Assembly: GCA_029262935.1 (NCBI GenBank)
Contig: JAJCYK010000532.1
Coordinates: forward strand, 1 to 5,290
From: Cytophagales bacterium
GTDB taxonomy: Bacteria > Bacteroidota > Bacteroidia > Cytophagales > Cyclobacteriaceae
DNA length: 5,290 bases
Direction: 5' to 3'
In this document: positions 1 through 5,290 of the stretch, piece after piece
Position numbering within the stretch: the first letter of the stretch is position 1
How the letters are laid out: each line of letters begins with the position of its first letter
The notes under the pieces: generated by a model
Told to the model about the DNA's origin: nothing
The model's database searches: none
Seen by the model: the letters and a program-made list of their open reading frames with translations, nothing else
Program-made: the position numbers and the translations under genes

Positions 1-17
1 TAATCTAATAAAACATT

Positions 18-1400
18 ATGCTAAAAAATAAATTCGCGCATTTCTCAGCTTTGATACTGATTGTCACCGGCATGAGTTGGTTTCCAGCGTGGTCCCAGGA
101 GTGGCAGACATTGACTCCAAATAAAATGAACGGCTGGACTCAAAAGGGAGGAGTGGCAGATTATCAATGGTCGGATGGTGTAATCGTGGGCACGACTGTC
201 GGGAATACTCCAAATAGTTTTTTGACTACAGATACCCATTATGGTGACTTTATTTTGGAATTTGAAGTATGGGTGGATCCTGCGATAAACTCCGGAGTGC
301 AAATACGAAGTCACAGTATACCCGATTATCAAAAAGGTAGAGTGCATGGGTACCAAGTGGAGTTGGATCCCAGTGCCCGAGCCTTTAGTGGTGGTATTTA
401 TGATGAAGGCCGTCGGTTTTGGCTTTATCCATTATCTCGAAATGAAAAGGGCAGAAAAGCTTTTCGAAATGGGCAATGGAATAAAGTAAGGGTAGAAGCG
501 ATATCCAGCTCAATCAGAACATGGATCAACGGTGTCCAGTGCTCAAATTTGACCGATGAGTTAACGGCCAGTGGATTCATAGGACTTCAAGTCCATAGTG
601 TAGCGTCTGATTTGGTCGGAAGGCATATCAAATGGAAGAAATTACGGATCTTAACTACAGACTTAGAAGATTTTCGCTGGGATAGCGACCCTCAAGTACC
701 TGAGCTCAGTTATTTGGTTAACAAACTCTCCATAATGGAGAAACGGAAAGGATGGCGCCTGCTTTGGGATGGCAAATCCTCCCAGGGTTGGCGTAGTGCC
801 AGATCATCTGATTTTCCAGCTGAAGGGTGGACACATGATACTGGGACGTTAACGGTACACGCCACTGATGGGGGGGAGTCTACGGGGCCTGGAGATATTA
901 TTACCGAAGAGCAGTTTGCAGATTTTGAGATGGAACTGGAGTTTATGCTAACCACTGGGGCGAATAGTGGAATTAAATATTTTGTAGACCCTGATCTCAA
1001 CAAAAGTGTGGGATCGGCTATTGGATGTGAATTTCAGTTATTGGATGATAAAGTCCATCCCGATGCTACTAAGGGTGTAAATGGGAACCGGACCTTAGCT
1101 GGGCTGTATGACTTAATTGCCCCAGAGAACTTGTCAGTGAAAGGACGTGACAAGGAATTCAAAGGTATTGGCGTCTGGAATAAGGCCAGAATTGTTTCAA
1201 AAAATGGTATAGTAAGTCATTGGCTGAACAACCAAAAAACCGTGGAATACGATCGCAATTCTCAAATGTTCAAAGCCTTAGTGGCTTACAGCAAATATCA
1301 ACAATGGCCAAGTTTTGGGCAATGGTCTAAGGGGCATATATTGCTCCAGGATCATGGTAACACCGTGCATTTCCGCAGCATTAAAATACGTGAACTTTAA
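18..1400 (+). CDS. Secreted protein with two DUF1080 (3-keto-disaccharide hydrolase family) domains
   Basis: The product has 460 residues. Residues 1-26 look like a Sec signal peptide: basic start (MLKNK), hydrophobic core, and Ala-Trp-Ser before a likely cut at Gln27. The mature protein is therefore probably periplasmic or outside the cell. Two DUF1080 (PF06439) domains follow. Domain 1 spans about 28-213, with NSGVQIR at 91-97, GYQVELD at 111-117, GGIYDEGRR at 125-133 and GLQVHS at 189-194. Domain 2 spans about 244-459, with GWRLLWDGK at 245-253, NSGIKYF at 316-322, CEFQLLDD at 337-344, LYDLI at 363-367 and LLQDHG at 442-447. These jelly-roll domains are known from enzymes that cleave 3-keto-glycosides; the substrate here is not visible. 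Many family members have one domain, so the tandem form is somewhat unusual. The start ATG has an A-rich leader without a Shine-Dalgarno sequence, and the signal peptide begins right there. It heads a three-gene operon with the oxidoreductase at 1413. Family is clear; exact reaction is inferred. Confidence 0.9.
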   Translation: MLKNKFAHFSALILIVTGMSWFPAWSQEWQTLTPNKMNGWTQKGGVADYQWSDGVIVGTTVGNTPNSFLTTDTHYGDFILEFEVWVDPAINSGVQIRSHSIPDYQKGRVHGYQVELDPSARAFSGGIYDEGRRFWLYPLSRNEKGRKAFRNGQWNKVRVEAISSSIRTWINGVQCSNLTDELTASGFIGLQVHSVASDLVGRHIKWKKLRILTTDLEDFRWDSDPQVPELSYLVNKLSIMEKRKGWRLLWDGKSSQGWRSARSSDFPAEGWTHDTGTLTVHATDGGESTGPGDIITEEQFADFEMELEFMLTTGANSGIKYFVDPDLNKSVGSAIGCEFQLLDDKVHPDATKGVNGNRTLAGLYDLIAPENLSVKGRDKEFKGIGVWNKARIVSKNGIVSHWLNNQKTVEYDRNSQMFKALVAYSKYQQWPSFGQWSKGHILLQDHGNTVHFRSIKIREL

Positions 1401-1412
1401 AAAACACAAGTG

Positions 1413-2747
1413 ATGACATACCACAAGTCAAGAAGAACATTTATCAAAAAAAGCGTGCTCACCAGTGCAGGGCTAGCAATAGGGCTAAGTGCTAAAAGCT
1501 ACGGCAGGATTATAGGAGCCAACGACCGTGTAAATTTGGCTGTGGCAGGGCTCAATAGCCGGGGGAATGCGCACATCAGTGCCGCTCGTAATATGGGAAA
1601 TAAGGCCAAGGTTGTAGCATTGTGTGACGTTGATAACAGGATCTTTAAAAAAGCTCAAAAGCAGTTTTCCGGGTACTTGGACTCCAAAACCAAAACTTTT
1701 CAAGACATCAGGCTGCTTTTGGAGGACAAAGATATCGATGCCATTACCGTGGCCACGCCGGATCATTGGCATGCCCCAATGGCAATAATGGCTATGCAAG
1801 CGGACAAACATGTGTTTTTAGAAAAACCATGTAGTCATAACCCTCAAGAGGGTGATTGGCTTATTAAGGTTCAAAAGCAAACCGGGATGAAGCTTCAAAT
1901 TGGAAACCAGCAGCGATCATCACCTACCTCCATTGAAGTTATTGGAGAGATAGGCAAAGGTCTGATTGGTAAAGTAAGTTATGCCAAGGCTTGGTACGCC
2001 AATACTCGAGGGTCTATTGGGCAGGGGAAATCTGTCTCTGTTCCATCTTGGCTTAATTGGGATCTTTGGCAAGGCCCAGCACCTAGAAAAGAATATAAGG
2101 ACAATTTGGTGCATTACAACTGGCACTGGTTTTGGAATTGGGGGACCGGAGAGATTAATAATAATGGTCTACATGAGTTGGATATTTGTAGGTGGGCCTT
2201 AAATGTACAAAAGCCTATAGAGGTTACTTCATCTGGAGGGCGTTATCATTTTTCCGACGACTGGGAGTTTTATGATACACAAGTGGCTAGTTTTCAATTC
2301 GAAAGCGGTGCTATGATCAACTGGGAAGGCCGTAGCTGTAATGGGTTTCCTTTACACAATAGATCCAGAGGAGCATCTGTTCACGGAGATGCCGGTACTG
2401 TAATCTTGGATAGAGGAGGCTATGAGGTATATGATAAAGGCGGGAAACTAATAAAAGAAAGAAAGGAAGGAGACGCCAATGCCAGCGCGGCACAGGACTT
2501 AGTAGGTTTAGGAGGTTTAGATAATTATCACATGCTAAATTTCCTACATGCAATTCAAAAAGATGAGCCTCTCAACTCGCCGATTAAGGAAGCGAATGAT
2601 AGCAACCTCCTATGTCATCTGGGAAATATAAGTCAAAAAACAGGGAAAGTACTTACAATTGACCCTGTTACCGGCAAGCCTAATGACCCAGAAGCCCAAA
2701 AAATGTGGACACGTCAATATGAGCCGGGTTGGGAACCTAAAGTATGA
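1413..2747 (+). CDS. Tat-exported Gfo/Idh/MocA family oxidoreductase
   Basis: From the ATG at 1413 the product has 444 residues. A GTG directly before it (1410) would add one residue; ATG is preferred, and neither has a clear ribosome binding site. SRRTFIKK at 6-13, followed by a hydrophobic stretch, is a twin-arginine signal, so the enzyme is probably exported already folded with its cofactor. The Rossmann nucleotide-binding loop (VAGLNSRG) is at 44-51. The family EKP motif, with its catalytic lysine, is at 137-139. The second-domain motif (NNGLHELD) is at 250-257, with His254 and Asp257 as likely active-site residues. The C-terminal DPVTGKP and the Trp-rich tail are usual for Tat-type members in Bacteroidota. 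The family oxidises or reduces sugar hydroxyls with NAD(P). Next to a DUF1080 gene, C3 oxidation of a glycoside is a plausible role but is inferred. It starts 12 bases after the upstream stop and overlaps the downstream gene by 4 bases, so co-translation is likely. Confidence 0.92.
   Translation: MTYHKSRRTFIKKSVLTSAGLAIGLSAKSYGRIIGANDRVNLAVAGLNSRGNAHISAARNMGNKAKVVALCDVDNRIFKKAQKQFSGYLDSKTKTFQDIRLLLEDKDIDAITVATPDHWHAPMAIMAMQADKHVFLEKPCSHNPQEGDWLIKVQKQTGMKLQIGNQQRSSPTSIEVIGEIGKGLIGKVSYAKAWYANTRGSIGQGKSVSVPSWLNWDLWQGPAPRKEYKDNLVHYNWHWFWNWGTGEINNNGLHELDICRWALNVQKPIEVTSSGGRYHFSDDWEFYDTQVASFQFESGAMINWEGRSCNGFPLHNRSRGASVHGDAGTVILDRGGYEVYDKGGKLIKERKEGDANASAAQDLVGLGGLDNYHMLNFLHAIQKDEPLNSPIKEANDSNLLCHLGNISQKTGKVLTIDPVTGKPNDPEAQKMWTRQYEPGWEPKV
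2744..2747 (+). other. ATGA start/stop overlap (translational coupling)
   Basis: The TGA stop of the oxidoreductase and the ATG start of the fumarylacetoacetate-hydrolase-family gene share the four bases ATGA. No strong Shine-Dalgarno sequence precedes the start, so restart by the same ribosome is a likely way for the third gene to be translated. The arrangement is seen directly; coupling is inferred. Confidence 0.8.
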
Positions 2748-3589
2748 GGCTCTTTAAGAAGAAGGATCAGGCCACATTGCAGCATTTGGACCAATGTTAT
2801 AGTTGGAAATGCGACGACTGGGATGATCTGATAAACAGAGAAGGCCTTCATGATTACCTGCTTGAGAAGATAAAAAAATTACCTCGGGTAGATTCCTCCA
2901 TTTTAAATCAATCCAACTTTGATCCGCCCATAAACAGACAAGAGGTATGGGCGGCTGGTGTTACCTATTTAAAAAGCAAAGAAGCCCGCATGGGTGAATC
3001 GCGTAAATCTGGCGGCGATGTTTTTTATGATAAGGTGTATGACGCTCCTAGGCCTGAGTTGTTTTTCAAAGCTACTTTACAACGCACGGTAGGTACTGGT
3101 GATAATGTTAATATTCGAAAAGATTCTACCTGGAACGTCCCGGAGCCTGAGCTGACATTATTCATCAATTCCAATGGGAATATTCAAGGATATACTGTGG
3201 GAAATGATATGAGTAGTAGAAGTATAGAAGGTGAAAACCCCTTATACCTTCCCCAGGCTAAAGTTTTCGAGCGATGTGCGGCACTGGGCCCGTGTCTTTA
3301 TATTCCTCAAAATCCCATCGATGAAGAAGCGGAAATCCTTATGGAAATCAGGAGAAACGAGAATTTAATGTATAAAGACCGTGTAAGGATCAGTCGAATG
3401 AAACGGACGCACACTGAACTGGTGGATTATTTGTTTGAGGAATGCGAATTTAGTCATGGAGTGTTTCTAATGACGGGTACTTGTTTGGTACCTAATGATG
3501 AATTCACTTTAAATGTTAATGATCAAATAATCATTTCAATAGACCACATTGGTACGCTGGTCAATAATGTGAGTCAGCTAGAAAGATGA
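2744..3589 (+). CDS. Fumarylacetoacetate hydrolase family protein, 2-keto-3-deoxy sugar acid dehydratase-like
   Basis: The product has 281 residues, no signal peptide and no membrane segment, so it is cytoplasmic. A short N-terminal region (about 1-60) precedes the FAH catalytic fold. EVWAAGVTY at 67-75 opens the core. VPEPELTLF at 132-140 and GNDMSSRSIEGENPLYLPQAK at 153-173 (with Asp155) carry the expected acidic metal ligands: Glu134, Glu136 and Asp155. LMTGTCLVP at 242-250 and the IDHIGTLVN segment at 266-274 complete it. The NPLYLPQAK stretch and the N-terminal pattern recall the branch that includes AraD1-like and 2-dehydro-3-deoxy-D-arabinonate dehydratases, which act on sugar acids, more than true fumarylacetoacetases. 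The start is fixed by the ATGA overlap and by an N-terminus like that of relatives. As last gene of the operon it probably handles a sugar-acid intermediate. Substrate is unproven; acylpyruvate hydrolase or an isomerase is possible. It ends 3 bases from the stop of the opposite-strand gene. Confidence 0.88.
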   Translation: MRLFKKKDQATLQHLDQCYSWKCDDWDDLINREGLHDYLLEKIKKLPRVDSSILNQSNFDPPINRQEVWAAGVTYLKSKEARMGESRKSGGDVFYDKVYDAPRPELFFKATLQRTVGTGDNVNIRKDSTWNVPEPELTLFINSNGNIQGYTVGNDMSSRSIEGENPLYLPQAKVFERCAALGPCLYIPQNPIDEEAEILMEIRRNENLMYKDRVRISRMKRTHTELVDYLFEECEFSHGVFLMTGTCLVPNDEFTLNVNDQIIISIDHIGTLVNNVSQLER

Positions 3590-3592
3590 TAC

Positions 3593-4048
3593 TCAATTGG
3601 AAGTAGTTGGGTGGTAGTTTTGGCAATAAGAAGATAAACTGTCAACAGCTACCGTTAACCCTAGTTTGCCAGCTGCTTGAAAACTATCACAAGCCAAAAC
3701 TTTTTGATTCAAACTTTGAGCTGATAGCCCTTTAATATAGTAAGCCATTCCTACGTCACTTCTTATGTCTAAGCATCTGTCAACGGCGGTGATCGCTGAA
3801 TCAAATAATCTAAGTTTATGGAAGCAGTAAGCCATACCCAGATAGGCATCGTAAAAATTTGGCTTTGAATTTAGGATAAACTCATAATGACCAATGGCTT
3901 TATCATACCTATTAAATACGAATGTATCCAATTCACCCATTTGGTAATAAGCACTATCTAAGTTGGGCAGCAGCCATGTGGCCTCTTCAAACGAAGTGTA
4001 GGCTTTTTCATAGAGATTTTGCTGGTAGGAAAGTTTTCCTTGTAAAAA
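3593..4048 (-). pseudogene. Detached C-terminal TPR part of the J-domain/TPR gene, downstream of an in-frame stop
   Basis: This stretch continues the reading frame of the J-domain gene (4660-4049) directly after its TAA. It stays open for 151 codons before a TGA. About seven stops would be expected in random sequence of that length, so it was coding until recently or still is. It encodes the rest of TPR repeat 3 (from FLQGKLSYQQ) and repeats 4 to 6, plus a short tail ending in HPTTSN. The first in-frame ATG after the stop is at 3940, inside repeat 4, preceded by TPR-coding sequence and no Shine-Dalgarno sequence. A separate 115-residue protein from there would lack part of a repeat and is unlikely to be a genuine independent gene, though an automatic annotation may list it as a TPR protein at 3593-3940. 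With the stop read as Tyr, the whole protein would have 355 residues. Confidence 0.75.
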
Positions 4049-4282
4049 TTAGAGTCTGGATCTCAAACTATCCGATGGGTTTGCTTGTAAAGCCAAATTA
4101 ATGTGATTTACCGTTAACTGATTTTCAGCATGTTGACTAAAGCAAATATCTGCCATCAGGAAATGAGTGGTGGCTTGATACGGATTAAATACTCCCAGGG
4201 ACTGTTTTAGATTAAAATACGAAGCAGAATACCTTTTGTTTTCATAATTGCTAAGTCCTCTTTGAAAATTATACCGGGCGTT
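3650..4282 (-). repeat. Array of six TPR units in the J-domain/TPR gene
   Basis: Counting through the stop, six 34-residue-type TPR units begin near residues 127, 164, 201, 236, 270 and 304. Position 4 is Tyr130, Phe167, the stop (204), Tyr239, Tyr273 and Tyr307. Small residues fall at position 20 in most units (Ala146, Ala220, Ala255, Ala289, Ala323), and Pro closes several (160, 195, 232, 267). TPR arrays form helical scaffolds for protein binding. The repeats are degenerate at DNA level, so this is a protein repeat, not a recent DNA duplication. Confidence 0.78.
4049..4051 (-). other. In-frame TAA interrupting the J-domain/TPR reading frame
   Basis: The codon at residue 204 is TAA, between SLRSRL and FLQGKLSYQQ, which together make one continuous TPR unit. 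A third-base change from TAT or TAC (Tyr) gives this stop. TAA is followed by T, generally an efficient termination context, and nothing nearby resembles a known readthrough signal. It could be a true nonsense mutation or a sequencing error next to the A5 run at 4044-4048. Confidence 0.85.
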
Positions 4283-4660
4283 ATAACGCAACAAGATAAA
4301 TGAAGATATGATTACTACTGCCAAAATAAAGATCACTGAAACCCCGCCTAAAACTTGAGCACGCCGGGTAAACGTGCGTTTGGCTGCGCGAGCCATTCTC
4401 GGTGCTGGGGGCGGTTGACCATACGTAACCTTAGTGACAGGAGTACCATAACGTATTTTAAAGTCATACTTGCTTTTTGCAGTAGGATTTGATAGCGTTT
4501 TATAAGCTTCTGAAATAAGTTTAAACTGCTCTAAAGCTAAGTTGTTTTGAGGGTTTCTGTCTGGATGATAGGTCTTCGCCAACTTGTGAAAGGCTTTTTG
4601 AATAGTTTTAGCGCTTGCAGTGGTTGGTATTCCTAATATTTGGTAAAAGTTCTGCGGCAT
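4049..4660 (-). CDS. Membrane-anchored J-domain protein with TPRs, truncated by a premature stop
   Basis: The surviving product has 203 residues. Residues 1-70 are a J domain: NFYQILGI at 4-11, the essential HPD motif at 32-34 (context YHPDRNP), and helix IV ending near KYDFKIRYG at 64-72. J domains stimulate ATP hydrolysis by DnaK-type Hsp70. A Pro-rich, basic linker (73-102) follows; a single membrane segment spans about 103-124. The basic residues before it (Lys94, Arg95, Arg99, Arg100) place the J domain in the cytoplasm and the C-terminus in the periplasm. There are no DnaJ zinc-finger or substrate domains, so this is a class III (J-only) protein, not DnaJ itself. Two TPR units (127-197) follow and a third is cut at position 4 by TAA. 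Start ATG at 4660 is supported by the J domain beginning at once and by a weak TGAGG just upstream. It lies 50 bases after dprA on the same strand, so co-transcription is possible. Whether the truncated form works is unknown. Confidence 0.85.
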   Translation of the reverse strand: MPQNFYQILGIPTTASAKTIQKAFHKLAKTYHPDRNPQNNLALEQFKLISEAYKTLSNPTAKSKYDFKIRYGTPVTKVTYGQPPPAPRMARAAKRTFTRRAQVLGGVSVIFILAVVIISSFILLRYNARYNFQRGLSNYENKRYSASYFNLKQSLGVFNPYQATTHFLMADICFSQHAENQLTVNHINLALQANPSDSLRSRL

Positions 4661-4710
4661 TGCCTCAAAATATTAATTTGATCCTTAACCTAACGTACAA
4701 GCTTACAAAA
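4661..4710 (-). other. Short AT-rich gap between dprA and the J-domain gene
   Basis: These 50 bases hold a weak ribosome binding site (TTGAGGCA directly before the ATG on the minus strand). I see no convincing promoter and no terminator hairpin with a T run, which fits transcription continuing from dprA. The near match TAAGCTTG to the Bacteroidota -7 element (TAnnTTTG) has one mismatch and no well-placed TTG upstream. Confidence 0.5.
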
Positions 4711-5290
4711 TCATTTATGAATTGAAGAAAATTTCTTACCAGGTAAGCATTTAATTAACCCCTCAAACTCCAAATGGAGTAAGAGAGACCCCATGCGATT
4801 TATAGGTATTTGTGCTTTCCAACTGATTTCATCTATATGTACACCTGTTGGCTGTTCACGAAGAATATGAATAATTCGTTGTTCTTCCTCAGTTAATTTG
4901 GACTGAGTAGGTACTTTAATACCCTGATTCGGGTGCCAATTCAAAGTAGTGGAAACATCTTCAGGATTACGTAATATGGTGGCTTTCCCATGTTGAATTA
5001 ACTGCAAGCAGCCTTGGCTGCTAGGGTTATTGATAGCACCCGGAACGGCAAACACAGGTCGTCCGAAATCACTGGCTAATTTGGCCGTGATTAACGCCCC
5101 CCCACGGTTCTGGGCTTCAACTACTATTAAAGCATCGGACAAACCAGCTATGATGCGATTTCTTTTAGGAAACTGAAAAAAATCTGGTTTGGTACCAAAC
5201 TTTAATTCACTGAGCAAACCTCCTTTTTTTAACATCTTTCCGGCAGTAGCCTTATGGCCTCTTGGATAAATCGTGTCCAGCCCGTGACCC
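4711..5290 (-). CDS. dprA: DNA-processing protein DprA (Smf), C-terminal half, cut by the window edge
   Basis: The frame is open from the right edge to a TGA at 4713-4711, giving 192 visible residues, about half of the usual 360-380. DprA binds incoming single-stranded DNA in the cytoplasm and loads RecA during natural transformation. The visible part is the latter half of the Rossmann-like domain: GHGLDTIYP at 1-9 of the fragment, LLSE at 25-28, FPKRNRIIAGLS at 40-51, VVEA at 56-59, GGALITAK at 63-70 and VFAVPG at 79-84. A C-terminal winged-helix domain follows (about 131-188, from LTEEEQRII to CLPGKKF). The internal ATG at 5235 is not the start, because conserved DprA sequence lies in frame before it. 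One oddity is GCLQLI at 94-99, where relatives usually have Asn or His in place of the Leu. The start and the N-terminal part are outside the window. Family assignment is firm. Confidence 0.95.
   Translation of the reverse strand, partial: GHGLDTIYPRGHKATAGKMLKKGGLLSELKFGTKPDFFQFPKRNRIIAGLSDALIVVEAQNRGGALITAKLASDFGRPVFAVPGAINNPSSQGCLQLIQHGKATILRNPEDVSTTLNWHPNQGIKVPTQSKLTEEEQRIIHILREQPTGVHIDEISWKAQIPINRMGSLLLHLEFEGLIKCLPGKKFSSIHK

Noticed and set aside
870..876. G7 run in the second DUF1080 domain as a possible frameshift error
   Set aside because: The frame gives a sensible DUF1080 sequence before and after the run, with all downstream motifs intact.
1485..2553. Open frames of 68-108 codons on either strand inside the oxidoreductase gene
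   Set aside because: They are shadows of a well-supported gene, match no family I recognise and have no plausible start region of their own.
3593..3940. Independent small TPR protein starting at the ATG at 3940
   Set aside because: It lies in the same frame as the J-domain gene, starts in the middle of a TPR unit and has no ribosome binding site. It is better read as the tail of the interrupted gene.
4049..4051. Recoded stop (selenocysteine, pyrrolysine or alternative code)
   Set aside because: The codon is TAA, which is not used for either amino acid, and TAA also ends the DUF1080 gene normally at 1398-1400.
4695..4710. Bacteroidota-type promoter for the J-domain gene (TAAGCTTG resembling TAnnTTTG)
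   Set aside because: It has one mismatch in the core and no TTG at the right distance upstream. In AT-rich DNA such matches are common.
4725..4738. Near-palindrome of A and T runs at the end of dprA as a terminator
   Set aside because: It has almost no GC stem, encodes the conserved C-terminal residues of DprA, and is not followed by a T run.
5224..5230. A7 run on the minus strand in dprA as a slippery or frameshift site
   Set aside because: Conserved DprA sequence on both sides of the run is in one frame, so no frameshift is needed.
4711..5235. dprA starting at the ATG at 5235
   Set aside because: Conserved DprA sequence (GHGLDTIYP) lies in frame upstream to the window edge, so this ATG is an internal methionine.

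Overview
The window looks like a stretch of chromosome from a member of the Bacteroidota, probably of the Cytophagia type. The basis is family-level: a secreted DUF1080 protein next to a Tat-exported Gfo/Idh/MocA oxidoreductase, moderately AT-rich DNA, and start codons with little or no Shine-Dalgarno sequence. No RNA gene, insertion sequence, CRISPR array, attachment site or origin was seen. Genes fill almost the whole window, and no gene-free stretch exceeds about 50 bases.

Left half, plus strand (18-3589): three tightly packed genes that read as one operon. The first encodes an exported protein with two DUF1080 (3-keto-disaccharide hydrolase family) domains. The second encodes a Tat-exported Gfo/Idh/MocA oxidoreductase. 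The third encodes a cytoplasmic fumarylacetoacetate-hydrolase-family protein that resembles the 2-keto-3-deoxy sugar acid dehydratase branch. Gaps are about 12 bases and then a 4-base ATGA overlap. A reasonable inference is a sugar or sugar-acid catabolic module. In it, a glycoside is oxidised to a 3-keto sugar and cleaved outside the cytoplasm, and a sugar-acid product is dehydrated inside the cell. The promoter lies to the left of the window.

Right half, minus strand (5290-3593): the C-terminal half of dprA (DNA-processing protein, natural transformation) runs in from the right edge. After about 50 bases comes a gene for a J-domain protein with one membrane segment and a tetratricopeptide (TPR) array. 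That gene is interrupted by a single in-frame TAA at 4049-4051. The reading frame stays open for 151 more codons and encodes the rest of the TPR array. The stop falls exactly at TPR position 4 of the third repeat, where the other five repeats carry Tyr or Phe, so a Tyr codon changed to TAA is the simplest explanation. The two strands converge with only 3 bases between their stop codons and no visible terminator.

I see no clearly new biological system. The most notable points are the interrupted membrane J-domain/TPR gene, the compartment-split sugar operon, and the tandem, diverged DUF1080 domains.
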